This document shows, one piece after another, positions 52,971 to 62,924 of a stretch of DNA of 64,000 nt. The position numbers and the translations under genes are program-made. The notes beneath the pieces were generated by a model. That model did no database searches. It had not been told where the DNA came from and worked only from the letters and a program-made list of their open reading frames with translations. The first letter of the stretch is position 1, and the number at the start of each line of letters is the position of its first letter. Where the stretch lies: positions 1 to 64,000 of the forward strand of contig NZ_AULZ01000019.1 in the NCBI RefSeq assembly GCF_000422545.1, read 5' to 3'. The stretch comes from Desulfocurvibacter africanus subsp. africanus DSM 2603. GTDB lineage: Bacteria; Desulfobacterota; Desulfovibrionia; Desulfovibrionales; Desulfovibrionaceae.

Positions 52971-55649
52971 CTATTTGAGCGTGTCGAGGAGGCTTTGAGC
53001 ATGAACGGATTCGGGAAAGGTTCCCTGCCCTAGGGCGACGACGAGCCGACTCTTGGCGGCGGCGACATTCCCCACGGCGACATAGGCGCGGGCAAGGTTG
53101 AACTTGATGCTTGGGTTATGGGGCAGTGACCGCTCGGCGCGTTCCAGCATCTGCACGGCCTCCTTGTCCCGGCCTGCCGCCAGGAGCGCCACTCCGAGGG
53201 TGTCCGCGATGCTGGGCTCCTGCGGGCTGCGCTGATACGCCATAAAGGCCAGCGCGAGTGCCTGTGTTTTCTTTTCCGGGCCACCGATACCCTTGGCGTA
53301 GAGCAGAGCGAGATTATTCAGGGCGGGAACATGCCCACCGTCGGCCTCGACAGCTTGCTCGTAGGCCTTCATGGCCTTGAGCGCCTCGCCTTGCGACTCG
53401 TGCACGAGGCCCAAGCCAAAGAGTGCCTGTGCGTTGTCCGGCTCGGACTTGACTATGGCGGAGAAGATCTGCCGCGCCTGGCCGGTTTCGCCGTGCCGCA
53501 TGTGCAGTTGGGCCAGGGCAAGGCGGGCAGTGGCCGAATCGTGGCTCTGGACGGTCTGCTTGAGAATCGCCAGGGCGTCCTCATATCGGCCTTGCCTCTC
53601 GCGCAGGGAAGCGAGGATGAGATATCCGTCCGATGAGGCCGGATCGTGCTCCACCAAGCGCTGCGCGAGTTCAGCCGCCTTGCCGAGTTCGCCCATGGCG
53701 ATGCCGGCGCTAATTTTCCTGTGCAGCCCGAGCCGGACATCGATGGCCTGCAAGGAGTCGTAGACCCCAAACGCCTGCTCGTGCTTGCCTTCTTCCAGCA
53801 GGATGTCGCCCTTGAGGGCCAGCGCGTCGAGGGATCGCGCATCTTGGACCAAGGCCCGATCGGCCATGGCGAGCGCGGCAACAGTGTCATGGTGAGTCTG
53901 CAGGTGCCGTGCGAGAAGAAGCAGATCGCGAGTCTCCTGCGATTTGCCGGCCTCCTTGATTACCAGCCCTGCCTCCTGTTTCTTGCCTTCAAGCCTGAGC
54001 AGGCTGGAGAGGGCGATGGCCGCTTCGGCGTGCCTGGGATCTTGGGCCAGCAACATCCGGTATTCGGCCTTCGCGTGCTCTCTGTCTCGACGCAGGAGGT
54101 AGATCTTGGCCTTGCTCATGTGGGCCTGGGGAAAGCACGGGGTGGCGTTCAGGGCCTTATCCAGATTGAACAGGGCGGAATCGAAATTTCGGCGCAGCAC
54201 TTCCACGTTGCCCAGGTACGTGAATATGAGGGCGTCGCTTGAACTGCCGTTCAGGGCAGGCCGCAGGATCGCCTCGGCCTTATCGTACTCCTTTTTCCGC
54301 AGATGGTAGCCGTACAGGAGCGTCCGGGCGCTCATGTTGGCAGGGTCCACCTTGAGCGCGGCCTGCAGGGATTCCAACGCCGCTTCGGTCCTGCCGTGGT
54401 TCGCGTGTATGACGCCTTTCCTGACGTAGGCTTCCGCATAGCCGGTGCCCATGGTCGAGGCCTGGTCATACATGGCCAGGCCGTCATTCTCACGGCCCGA
54501 GGCTACGAGCACGGCGCCAAGCGCCATGCGGGCCTGGGCGCTCCCCGGTTCATCCTGAGAGATGCGTTCGGCCATGGCCAGCGCGGCATCGAACCGCTGC
54601 TGGCGCAGGAGGGTTTCGGTAAGCAGGAGCCGTGCTGGCATGAAATCCGGATCATGGTCGAGAACCCTGTTCAAGTGACTTACGGCGATTTCCAGGTAGC
54701 CAAGTTTGATGGCAGTCCTTGCAAGATGGAAAAATGTATCGATGCGTGCTTCCTTGCTGAGCGAACGTTCGAGGGCGGTCTGCGACTCCTTGTAGTTGCC
54801 TTCGCCGTAAGCGATGATCCCAAGGAGCAGATCGCTTTCCGGATATTCGGGGTGGCTCTTGGACAGCGCTTCGGTATGCTCCTTGGCCTCCCCCGTCTTG
54901 CCCATGTCCAGCAGAAGCAGCCCGAGCCTGTATTGCATCCTTGCGTTGCCGGGGGCCATCTCCGCGAGACGGTGGTAGGCCTTGAGCATCCCTTCTCTGT
55001 CTCCCTCCCGTCGATGAAGCTCGGCTTTGAGCAGGAGACCGCCTTCATTGTCCGGGGAGGCGGCCAGGATGGCATCCACCTCGGTTCTGGCGCCCCCGTT
55101 GTCGTCACGCTGCAGGAATATGTGCGCGAGTCCAAGGTGTGCAGCGGCCGAATCAGGGTCGATGGACTGCAACTCCCGGAACACGGCCTCGGCCTGGCCG
55201 GGATCGTTCACCGCCATGGCCGCCTCAGCCACGAGGGCCAGGGCGCTGACGGTGCTGTCCTTGTCTTTGGCTGCAGCGCGGGCGGCGCGCGCGGTTTCCA
55301 GGGCCCCATTCACATCGTTGGTCCTCAGCATCGCCTCTGCCAGTACAAGCAGGTGATCGGGGTTGTTCGGCTCCCGGGAGAGCAGGGTATTTGCCTCGTT
55401 GCGGACCTGAACCCACTTGCCGAGCTTCTTATAGGTCTGTATCAGCAAGGATCTTGCTTCAATATCCTCCGGATTTTCTTCCAGATAATTTTTGAGCAGA
55501 ACAACTGCGCCATTGTAGTTTGCGTCAGCATAATATTGACGGCTTTCCATAATGGCGTCCTCTTTCGTCTTACCTTGGCAAGACATAGAGGCAGTGCCCA
55601 GGATGACGGAAATTGTGACTGCCATAATGAATGAAATGTGGCGAAGCAT
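52971..55649 (-). CDS. prsT: PEP-CTERM system TPR lipoprotein PrsT
   Basis: An 892-residue exported lipoprotein with a signal ending in ASMSC (lipobox) and about twenty tetratricopeptide repeats filling the rest. The long TPR architecture together with exosortase neighbours identifies PrsT. It likely forms a periplasmic scaffold for polymer export. It begins a minus-strand transcription unit that runs into the sugar transferase with a 12 bp gap. Confidence 0.9.
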   Translation of the reverse strand: MLRHISFIMAVTISVILGTASMSCQGKTKEDAIMESRQYYADANYNGAVVLLKNYLEENPEDIEARSLLIQTYKKLGKWVQVRNEANTLLSREPNNPDHLLVLAEAMLRTNDVNGALETARAARAAAKDKDSTVSALALVAEAAMAVNDPGQAEAVFRELQSIDPDSAAAHLGLAHIFLQRDDNGGARTEVDAILAASPDNEGGLLLKAELHRREGDREGMLKAYHRLAEMAPGNARMQYRLGLLLLDMGKTGEAKEHTEALSKSHPEYPESDLLLGIIAYGEGNYKESQTALERSLSKEARIDTFFHLARTAIKLGYLEIAVSHLNRVLDHDPDFMPARLLLTETLLRQQRFDAALAMAERISQDEPGSAQARMALGAVLVASGRENDGLAMYDQASTMGTGYAEAYVRKGVIHANHGRTEAALESLQAALKVDPANMSARTLLYGYHLRKKEYDKAEAILRPALNGSSSDALIFTYLGNVEVLRRNFDSALFNLDKALNATPCFPQAHMSKAKIYLLRRDREHAKAEYRMLLAQDPRHAEAAIALSSLLRLEGKKQEAGLVIKEAGKSQETRDLLLLARHLQTHHDTVAALAMADRALVQDARSLDALALKGDILLEEGKHEQAFGVYDSLQAIDVRLGLHRKISAGIAMGELGKAAELAQRLVEHDPASSDGYLILASLRERQGRYEDALAILKQTVQSHDSATARLALAQLHMRHGETGQARQIFSAIVKSEPDNAQALFGLGLVHESQGEALKAMKAYEQAVEADGGHVPALNNLALLYAKGIGGPEKKTQALALAFMAYQRSPQEPSIADTLGVALLAAGRDKEAVQMLERAERSLPHNPSIKFNLARAYVAVGNVAAAKSRLVVALGQGTFPESVHAQSLLDTLK

Positions 55650-56295
55650 TTATATCTCCTGATCCGTTTTGAATTGGTCAAGCTTTATAAAAATGTGCTT
55701 CATATTTCAAAACAATCTGTTTCAATTTTATTTGTCCGTATATATTGGTTTAGTACAGGCATTAGTATTTGGATTTTGCTTCGCAAGCTGAGCTGGTGGC
55801 GAAAATATATGTAGCTATGCATGAATTTAATAAAGGTAAATAGTACGATTTATAAGAAATATATAAAGATTTACTCAGGGTATGAAACAAAGCTTGTGGA
55901 TATATTTTGCTGGTTCCTATTGACATTTTTGGATTCGACCTTCTTTTTCGATGTCCCCTTTGGGCCTTAGCTATTCAAAGATAGATTTCTACATTAACAC
56001 ATGGTTTACCAATGTGGTTATCGATGGGCAAGAAAAATCGATAAATAAATCATGAGGTAAAACCGTATATTATGAGTCGTTATATTTCTAACTCGATAAT
56101 CTAATGTCTGGCAGCCGAATTGGCGGTCAGGGCTCCCTGGTAACGCGCACTGTCAGGGTTGGCGCTGATGGTCAGGCGGGCGTGGGAAGAAATCCCGGCC
56201 TGGGGAGCTTGCTCAGGGTTTGAGCGTCCAGTGCCGAGCCGGTTCGGGGCATGGCCGGACTGCTTTACATGGCATGTCCCAGCACATAAGTTCTT
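55650..56295. other. 646 bp AT-rich intergenic region
   Basis: Very AT-rich from 55670 to 56100, unlike the GC-rich genes on both sides. No gene, RNA or clear terminator is seen. It must hold the prsT promoter. I could not find a reliable sigma-54 site. Confidence 0.5.
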
Positions 56296-56382
56296 ATGTT
56301 GATCGAGGCCTTCCAAGCTGAAGAGGCCGAAGCCATGCTGGGCTCGCTCCGGTTGGTCGCAAGAGGCAAGGGGGAAGCATGA
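56296..56382 (+). CDS. Possible 28-codon leader peptide
   Basis: MLIEAFQAEEAEAMLG continues for 28 codons and overlaps the next ATG (ATGA). It has no ribosome-binding site that I can see. It may be a leader coupled to the following small gene, or chance. Confidence 0.25.
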   Translation: MLIEAFQAEEAEAMLGSLRLVARGKGEA

Positions 56383-56531
56383 GCGGTGCTGCGTTTCTTG
56401 GGGTTTGGCTCGGTGCGGCCATCGTGTCGGGTGTGCTCATCGGCGCGTTCATCCGCGCGGGATCGACAGAGCGGGAGAAACCGGCGCGCGGCGGTTGCTC
56501 GTCGGAGAAGGCGAGGAAGTCTTCCACATGA
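56379..56531 (+). CDS. Small single-TM membrane protein
   Basis: A 50-residue frame starting MSGAAFLGVWLGAAIVSGVL with one TM helix and a basic, Cys-containing tail. A good leader (AAGGGGGAA) precedes it. It is on the opposite strand to the neighbouring exosortase genes and convergent with epsI. I do not recognise it. The short length leaves it uncertain. Confidence 0.4.
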   Translation: MSGAAFLGVWLGAAIVSGVLIGAFIRAGSTEREKPARGGCSSEKARKSST

Positions 56532-56639
56532 TATTTCATTTCCGTGGACTGGTGTTTCCCCGCGGGGCCGGACGCTCGGATCCGCCGTCCGGGCCTGCGT
56601 GAGCCGGTCCCGGACCGGGAGGAATCAAGGACCGAAACG

Positions 56640-57269
56640 TCAATGTGGAAGCACTCCGGCAATGTGTGGGAAAAAGTCCCGCACGAATCGTTCCGCCACG
56701 TCCTCGGCCGACATGGCCGAGCCTTCGCGGGCGACGAGAATGCGCACGAATGCTGAGTCCTTGCGCCCGTGGCGGAGCGTGGAGACGATCTCGGCCAGCT
56801 TGAGGGCGTATTCGTTCGTGATCTGCCTGCCCATGACCTGGAACCAGTACAGCACGAGCATGCTGGTGCGCTCCCTGGCGTACACGGCCCTGACAAGCTC
56901 AAGAGATCGCCCCTGCACGTCAAGGTGGACCGTGCCGCCCTCCATCTGATGCCATCCGCTGCCGGGCATGCAGTTGCGCGGCGAATGGATGCCGCCGCTT
57001 TCAATCCCGTCATGGTACCCGATGTACAGCTCGACCTGTTCACCTGCGGGCCCCATGTAGGTCCGCGAGATGTAGTCCGTGGGCTTGAGGATATCGAGCA
57101 CGTGCTGGCTGAAGGTCGCGGAGGAGGTCATGAGCCAGCCTGCGTGCGCCGTAGGCAAGCGGTCGAGGCGCACCTCGCCGGCATGGAGCGACGATCCGCG
57201 GGCATAGAGGAAAGACCAGGAGGCCAGGAGAAGGAGCATGGCGAGGCCGGTGCGCAGGCGCATGTTCAT
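56640..57269 (-). CDS. epsI: EpsI-family protein (exosortase-linked)
   Basis: A 209-residue protein with an N-terminal TM (AMLLLLASWSFLYARG) and an EpsI domain: YMGPAGEQVELYIGYHDG, GGIHSPRNCMPGSGW with the conserved Cys, and LVLYWFQV. In some exosortase systems this domain is fused to the C-terminus of XrtA; here it is a separate gene overlapping the exosortase end by 4 bp. Confidence 0.9.
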   Translation of the reverse strand: MNMRLRTGLAMLLLLASWSFLYARGSSLHAGEVRLDRLPTAHAGWLMTSSATFSQHVLDILKPTDYISRTYMGPAGEQVELYIGYHDGIESGGIHSPRNCMPGSGWHQMEGGTVHLDVQGRSLELVRAVYARERTSMLVLYWFQVMGRQITNEYALKLAEIVSTLRHGRKDSAFVRILVAREGSAMSAEDVAERFVRDFFPHIAGVLPH

Positions 57270-58132
57270 GACCGCACCCTCCGCAGGAGAACTCCAAGGC
57301 CGAGAACCATGATCATGGCTATGACGAAAACGAACAGTCCGGCGAATTCATGAAAGAAGCCCTCCGCGGCCTGGGATCCCAGGTGCCGGGCCAGCAACCC
57401 CGTGCACACGACCCGCAAGGCGTTGGTCGCGACGGCGATGGGAACGGTCGCCGCCATGAGCAGCAGCCGTGACCAGCCCGGGAAGGGCTGGATGAAGGCG
57501 TAGGCCGTTCCCAAGGCCGCCAGGGAAATGAGGGAGCGCAGGCCGCTGCATGCGTCCGCCACCTCCAGCGTCACGTTCGGAAATATCAGGATGTTGCCTT
57601 CCTGGAGCACGGCCACATCGAGCAGCTTGAGGCTTGCCACGGACAGGTCCGTGACCAGGAGCTTGAGCGGGAAAGCGGCCGAATTGTAGACGATCTCCGG
57701 AATAGGCACCATGAACACGAGGTAGGCGAGCGGCAGCAGGGAAAGCTTGAGCACTCGCCAGCCCAGGAGGAGCAGCAGCAGCCCGGCCAGGACCACGAGC
57801 AGCGAGGTGCGCTGGGTGAAGTATTCGCCGGCCAGGGAGCCAGCCAGCAATTGCGCGAGCCCGAAGGCCAGCACGCCCAGCCCGATCCAGGCCGGGCGTA
57901 TCTCGGCATCGCGCAGCCCGGCGCGCCGGCAGTAGAGGAAGTACGCTGAAACGAGCGGCACGAGGAAGCCGTGGGAGTAGTCGTCATAGTGCATCCACAC
58001 GGCGACCATGCGGCTGACCACCGGCGCGTAGAGCGCTGCCACGCCAAGCAGGACGAGGGTTAACTCGGGCCAGTGGCTGCGCAAGGCATTACCCAGGGTG
58101 AGGGGCGCGGAGGCGCTCCGGGCCATGGACAT
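57266..58132 (-). CDS. xrtA: Exosortase (XrtA/EpsH type)
   Basis: A multi-spanning membrane protease/transpeptidase of about 288 residues with the catalytic Cys in EVADACSGLRSL, the Arg in ATNALRV and the His in FFHEFAG. It should process PEP-CTERM proteins such as the one at 34098. The start at 58132 has GGGAGGAG at optimal distance; 58138 or a GTG at 58156 that overlaps prsR are alternatives. Confidence 0.9.
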   Translation of the reverse strand: MSMARSASAPLTLGNALRSHWPELTLVLLGVAALYAPVVSRMVAVWMHYDDYSHGFLVPLVSAYFLYCRRAGLRDAEIRPAWIGLGVLAFGLAQLLAGSLAGEYFTQRTSLLVVLAGLLLLLLGWRVLKLSLLPLAYLVFMVPIPEIVYNSAAFPLKLLVTDLSVASLKLLDVAVLQEGNILIFPNVTLEVADACSGLRSLISLAALGTAYAFIQPFPGWSRLLLMAATVPIAVATNALRVVCTGLLARHLGSQAAEGFFHEFAGLFVFVIAMIMVLGLGVLLRRVRS

Positions 58133-58152
58133 GGTCATGCTCCTCCCAAGGC

Positions 58153-59547
58153 TCACGAGACGAGCCTGTGCTTGCGGATGAGATCATAGAGGGTGGGCCG
58201 GCTGACTCCCAGCGTCTTGGCCGCCTTGGAGATATTCCCGTCGCACTGGCGCACTGTGCTCTCCACGAGATCCTTTTCGACCAGCTCGCGCGCCTCGCGC
58301 AAGGTGTTCGCTGACAGGGGCGAAGGGCCGTCGCCCGGATCGGGGGTACCGGCGTCCAGGGCCAGGTCCTCGGGTTCGATCACCTTGCCGCTGGCCATGA
58401 TGACCGCCCGGCTGATCTTGTTCTCCAACTCGCGGACGTTTCCCGGCCAGCGATAGGCGCGCATGCTTTCAAGAGTGCCGGGGCTGAAGCGCAGTTCGGG
58501 CTTGCCCGCCGCCTTGCCGAAATGCTCAAGGAAGTGGTTGGCGAGCATCTCGGTATCGGACCCCCGCTCGCGTAGCGGCGGCAAGCGGATGATTACCCCG
58601 TTTATCCTGTAATAGAGGTCTTCCCGGAAGGTGCCGTCAGCGATACGGCGCGCGAGGTCCCGATTGGTGGCCGAGACCACACGGATATCCACGTGGATGT
58701 CTTTGCGGCCGCCCACGCGCTGGAAGCTCTTTTCCTGCAGAAAGCGCAGGAGCTTGACCTGCATCTCGGGGGGCAGCTCGGCGATTTCGTCCAGGAAAAG
58801 CGTGCCGCGGTCGGCGTACTCGGCCTTGCCACGAACCTGCGAGTGCGCGCCGGTGAAAGCTCCGCGCTCATGGCCGAACAGCTCGGATTCGAGCAGCGCG
58901 CCGGGAATTGCCCCGCAGTTCACGGCCACGAGGGGCCCATTGGCGCGCATGCTCGCCATGTGCACGGCTCGGGCGATGAGCTCTTTGCCGGTTCCGGACT
59001 CGCCGAGAATGAACACGGGGAGGTCCGAGCCGGCCACCTTGACGATGGTTTGCAGGATTTGGAGCATGGCCGGGCTGTTGCCTACGATGCCATACTGTTC
59101 GTTCGGGCTTGGCGGCGCCTTGTGCCGCCGCCGGTTCTCGGATTCCAGCGAATGCACATGCAGGGCGCGGTTGATGATCACGCGCAGCTCGCCCAGATCC
59201 AGGGGCTTCTCATAGAAATCGTACGCTCCGGCATCGATGGCCTGCAGCGCCCATTTGCGGTCCGCCTTGCCGGTTATGACCACGACCTTGGCCCGTGGAG
59301 CCAGCTCCAGCATCTTGCGCAGACAGCGAAACCCCTCCTGGGTCCCATCCTCGTTGGGCGGCAGCCCAAGATCCAGGGCCACCACCTGGGGCCATTTGCG
59401 GGAGAAGAGGCGCAAGGCCTCGTCCGCGTCGGAGGCGAGAAGGATTTCATAAGGCTCCTTGGAAAGTCCCCAGCGGATTTGCTTGCGGATGTCCTCGTTG
59501 TCGTCGACCACAAGGATCGCATCGCCGAGCTTGGCCTGTCTGGTCAT
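58153..59547 (-). CDS. prsR: PrsR, sigma-54-dependent response regulator
   Basis: A 464-residue NtrC-type regulator: receiver domain with DDNED and phospho-acceptor Asp in VVALDLGLPP, AAA domain with GESGTGKE, ESELFGHERGAFTGA (the GAFTGA loop contacts sigma-54) and a C-terminal Fis-type helix-turn-helix (ISKAAKTLGVSRPTLYDLI). It matches the PEP-CTERM-box regulator that activates genes with -24/-12 promoters. Overlaps prsK by 4 bp. Confidence 0.94.
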   Translation of the reverse strand: MTRQAKLGDAILVVDDNEDIRKQIRWGLSKEPYEILLASDADEALRLFSRKWPQVVALDLGLPPNEDGTQEGFRCLRKMLELAPRAKVVVITGKADRKWALQAIDAGAYDFYEKPLDLGELRVIINRALHVHSLESENRRRHKAPPSPNEQYGIVGNSPAMLQILQTIVKVAGSDLPVFILGESGTGKELIARAVHMASMRANGPLVAVNCGAIPGALLESELFGHERGAFTGAHSQVRGKAEYADRGTLFLDEIAELPPEMQVKLLRFLQEKSFQRVGGRKDIHVDIRVVSATNRDLARRIADGTFREDLYYRINGVIIRLPPLRERGSDTEMLANHFLEHFGKAAGKPELRFSPGTLESMRAYRWPGNVRELENKISRAVIMASGKVIEPEDLALDAGTPDPGDGPSPLSANTLREARELVEKDLVESTVRQCDGNISKAAKTLGVSRPTLYDLIRKHRLVS

Positions 59548-61607
59548 TGTGCCTCCCTGACCGCAAGCTCCTGGTGGACCCGCGCGTCGGATCCCGGAAG
59601 ACGGACTATGAATTCGGAACCCGCGCCAGGCGAGCTCCTGACCTCAATGCCTCCTCCATGGGCCTGGATGATGTGCCGCGAATGGTATAGGCCGATGCCC
59701 AGCCCCTTGTTCTTTGTCGTCTGGAAAGGTTTGAAGAGCCGGGTGCGGATGAACTCCGCGTCCATTCCGCAGCCCTGGTCACGCACAGCGAGCATGGCCT
59801 CGCCGTCTGATCCGCCGCGCACTTCGACCTCCACCGGGCCCTTGCCCCTGGTCGCTTCAGCGGCATTGAGCAACAGATTGAGCACGACCTTGCGCATCTC
59901 TTCCCGGTCCAGGCCCAGGACTACCCGTTCACCCCGGATGGCCACGGAAATGCCAGCCATCGCGGCGGCCTCCTCGACCAGGCCCAGGACGTCTGTGGGC
60001 TGCTTCCACATGTGGACATCCTCGGGAATGTCCTTGAGCTTGCTGATGAGGATCTTCATCCGTGATATAGTGCTGTCCAACGAATCGAGCATATCCGTCT
60101 GGAAATCCCGGTTGTTGATGTACTCGCGGGCGTTCTCGGTCAAAAGCGACAGGGTGTGCACGAGGTTCTTTAGGTCGTGCGCGATGAACGCCGAGACCCT
60201 TCCCAGGAGCTCCATCTCCCTGGACTGGGCCAAGGCCTCAGCCAGGCGCAGGCTTTGGATGGCTGATGACGCATGGTTGGCCATGGATGCCATGAGCTCG
60301 AAATCCTCCTGGTCATAGATCTCGTGTTCAATGATCGCAGGCCCGAGAAAGACGATGCCGACCATTTCCCCATGGGCCGTGAGCGGCACGGCGATGCGGA
60401 GGCTGCTCTGTTCTCCCTGACCGTCCCGGAGCTCCCCTGATAGTTCCAGGGGGTAGCCCTTTGAAGCCAAGGTCCGCACGAAGGGGTCCTTGGCCTGGAG
60501 GAGGGTCGGGCAGGCCTGGTGCTCGACGTTCTCCACAGGGAAGAAGTCCCCCTGGTTCAGGTCCTTGAGATAGAGCACGGCCGAGCGCAGGCCGAAGACC
60601 TCGCAAAAGCTGAGCAGGATGGAGGCATGGAGCTCCTGCGGGTTTTTGGCTGCGGCGAGCCGCCTGGCGACGAGCATCCATTGTGAGCGATAGTCGTACT
60701 TGTCCTCATAGAAGTGGCGCTGGATGAAGTCCCGTATGCGACATCTCAACGATTCGGACAGCACAAGAATGAGCAGGGCCAGGCCACAGAGCAGTGCCAA
60801 GGCCATAATGAGCGAGGCCTGCAGCGAGTCGTCCAGGACTTGCCTTCCGGCGCTGAGCAGTCCGAAGGCAAAGAGGTAGGCGCCGAAGGCGAAGAGCACG
60901 ACTGACTTGTAGGCCATTGGAGGCGAGACGCTGACCCGCACTCCCCCTCCGCGCTCGAAGTGCGAGTACGCCACCATGAGGATGCCGCAGGCCAGCCCCA
61001 GAGACCTGACGGGCAGCAGAGAGAACTTCAGATGTCCGAGCAGAAAGGCCTGACTGTAGAAAAGCAGGCTGGCCACGAGGGCTACGCCGCAACCGAGCAC
61101 CGTGAACTTGATCTTCCAGCGGTCCGCATGGGTGCTGGCCAGCAGAGTCGTTTCCAGCCGGATGAGCGTCAGCAGTATGCTCAGCGTCAGGGCGGCATAG
61201 AAAACCAATGCTGTGACATGCAGATGGATGAACTGGCTGCCCGCCAACTGCAAGGCGAAGAGCCTTTCGGGTCCAAGGAGCACGGGGACAGCGGGCAGGA
61301 TCGAGAAGACAGCCAAGAGGAGCAATGCCTCCAGGGAGCGCCTGGTCTTCCCTCGTGCGAACCTCTGGCTCATGAGCAGCCAAAGGGGGGCCAGCAGCCC
61401 CTCGCCGACCATTGCCGCCCTGCGCAGCAGGGGAGCCCGGTATGGAATGGCCAGGGACATGGCGTCGAGCGCGTCGATGGTCGCCATGACCAGCAGGGCC
61501 GCCGCAAGGAGCATAGTGCTCCTGGAGCGCTCACGCCAGGCGAGGGTGGAGATCGCGTAAAGCGCCGCGAGGGACAAGCAGGTCATGGAGAGAACGGTAT
61601 GCAGCAC
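59544..61607 (-). CDS. prsK: PrsK, membrane sensor histidine kinase
   Basis: A 687-residue kinase with about eight N-terminal TM segments, a GAF-like domain (about 310-450), the phospho-acceptor motif FIAHDLKN (near 475) and the ATP-binding N/G boxes (LNLLLNAAEAT, GCGMDAEF, GLGIGLYHSR). It is the partner of PrsR in exosortase loci and probably senses envelope or polysaccharide status. Confidence 0.93.
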   Translation of the reverse strand: MLHTVLSMTCLSLAALYAISTLAWRERSRSTMLLAAALLVMATIDALDAMSLAIPYRAPLLRRAAMVGEGLLAPLWLLMSQRFARGKTRRSLEALLLLAVFSILPAVPVLLGPERLFALQLAGSQFIHLHVTALVFYAALTLSILLTLIRLETTLLASTHADRWKIKFTVLGCGVALVASLLFYSQAFLLGHLKFSLLPVRSLGLACGILMVAYSHFERGGGVRVSVSPPMAYKSVVLFAFGAYLFAFGLLSAGRQVLDDSLQASLIMALALLCGLALLILVLSESLRCRIRDFIQRHFYEDKYDYRSQWMLVARRLAAAKNPQELHASILLSFCEVFGLRSAVLYLKDLNQGDFFPVENVEHQACPTLLQAKDPFVRTLASKGYPLELSGELRDGQGEQSSLRIAVPLTAHGEMVGIVFLGPAIIEHEIYDQEDFELMASMANHASSAIQSLRLAEALAQSREMELLGRVSAFIAHDLKNLVHTLSLLTENAREYINNRDFQTDMLDSLDSTISRMKILISKLKDIPEDVHMWKQPTDVLGLVEEAAAMAGISVAIRGERVVLGLDREEMRKVVLNLLLNAAEATRGKGPVEVEVRGGSDGEAMLAVRDQGCGMDAEFIRTRLFKPFQTTKNKGLGIGLYHSRHIIQAHGGGIEVRSSPGAGSEFIVRLPGSDARVHQELAVREAQ

Positions 61608-62342
61608 GTTGATCCTTGTCGGCTATCTTGTGCGTGCCGGGTCCGTGAGGCGTGACAATTGCTCAGGGCGGACCGCCTCGCGCTCCTGCTCCGGATCCTT
61701 CTTCCCGCCGATCATGAAGCCGCCGGCGCCAGGAGCGTGTCGATCGGGCGTGGGACGGGCTTGTGGAAAATGCGCTCCGCTGGATTCGAAAACCCCGGGC
61801 AAAGGCGCGCCGCGGGACGTACGCAGCTGGCCGTTGCGGAGGAACTCACAGGCCTCCATGGGAGTTCCCTGCGTTGTGCATCCATTGCAGCCTTCGATTA
61901 TCCGTTCCTGCCAATCGATGACTTGCAGCAAGGATCGCTGACAGCTCCATGTCCTATTCTTCGTGGTCCGTCCGGCCTCAAATCGAGAGGACATGACGGG
62001 AGACAGCGATGCTAGTCCGCGCTTCATGCCGCCTGGGCGCAATGCTGGCCGAGTTCCGTGAATATGCATCATTTTCATCGCACCTGCAGGAACCTCCCTT
62101 TGTCCCGCCTCCAGATCATTTCCGCTCCCATTCCCTTTTCAGACCTGGGTCGCAGAAGAGAACGGAGGACCAATGCAATCTATACGACAATCCACTAAAA
62201 AATTACAAGCTCGTTACAGGAAAAGACTTGCATTCAGTCCGACAATTTGGAATCACCCTATACAGTGCGCGCATTGTGTGCGTCTTCCGATTGCCTCTTC
62301 GTAGATGCGCGTCTCAGGGTGAGACGAAACAGCGAGGTGCGT
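61608..62342. other. 735 bp divergent intergenic region
   Basis: Lies between prsK (leftward) and the export gene (rightward). A 151-codon frame on the minus strand (61623-62078) has no domain and looks like chance. An AGGAAAAGACTTGCA element at about 62217 resembles a -24/-12 site but has 9, not 10, bases between GG and GC. No firm promoter or RNA is identified. Confidence 0.45.
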
Positions 62343-62909
62343 ATGACAGCAATTCGAGCGCTCATGCTCATGATGACCGTGTGGGTTTTGGCTCCGGGCG
62401 TGGCGATATCCGCGAGCGCTGCTGATTCCGGTAACTTCAAGCTGGGGCCGGGAGATCTGATCGAGATCTCAGTCTGGGAGGAGCCAAGCCTGACGCGGTC
62501 CGTACGGGTGCGGCCCGACGGACTGATCTCCTTTCCCCTGGCCGGGGAGGTGCAGGCCAGCGGCAGGACCGTGCCCGAGGTCCAGGTCGAGCTGGAAAAG
62601 CTCATCCGCGCCTTTGTCCCCGATGCTCCGGTGACGGTCATGCTGGTGGAGCTTGCGAGCAAGAAGATCTATGTCCTCGGCAGCGTGCAGACCCCCGGAG
62701 TCATTCCGCTGTACGAGCCCATCCGGGTTCTCCAGGCGCTGTCCCGGGCAGGCGGTCTGGACCAGTATGCGAGCGACGACATCATCATCCTCAGGGAGAC
62801 CGAGAAGGGACAAGTTGTCCTGGAGTTCGACTATGATGAGGTCTCCGGGGGCAAGAAACTGGAGCAGAACATCTTTCTGCAATCCAACGACACCATCGTC
62901 GTGCCCTGA
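62343..62909 (+). CDS. Polysaccharide export protein (EpsE/Wza-like, XrtA-associated)
   Basis: A 188-residue exported protein. The start at 62343 (MTAIRALMLMMTVWVL) is followed by a signal peptide ending near ASAA. It has the polysaccharide-export domain: LGPGDLIEISVWEEPSL, VRPDGLISFPLAGEV, and a SLBB-like domain KIYVLGSVQTPGVIPL. It would form the periplasmic/outer-membrane part of the export channel. An earlier in-frame start (62247) is unlikely. Confidence 0.92.
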   Translation: MTAIRALMLMMTVWVLAPGVAISASAADSGNFKLGPGDLIEISVWEEPSLTRSVRVRPDGLISFPLAGEVQASGRTVPEVQVELEKLIRAFVPDAPVTVMLVELASKKIYVLGSVQTPGVIPLYEPIRVLQALSRAGGLDQYASDDIIILRETEKGQVVLEFDYDEVSGGKKLEQNIFLQSNDTIVVP

Positions 62910-62924
62910 TCCGGCCGGACTGGC

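Noticed and set aside
61623-62078. 151-codon minus-strand frame between prsK and the export gene
   Set aside because: No recognisable domain, no convincing leader, and overlapping frames on the other strand are equally open.
62217-62231. AGGAAAAGACTTGCA as a sigma-54 promoter of the export gene
   Set aside because: Only 9 bases separate GG and GC, and sigma-54 promoters need 10.
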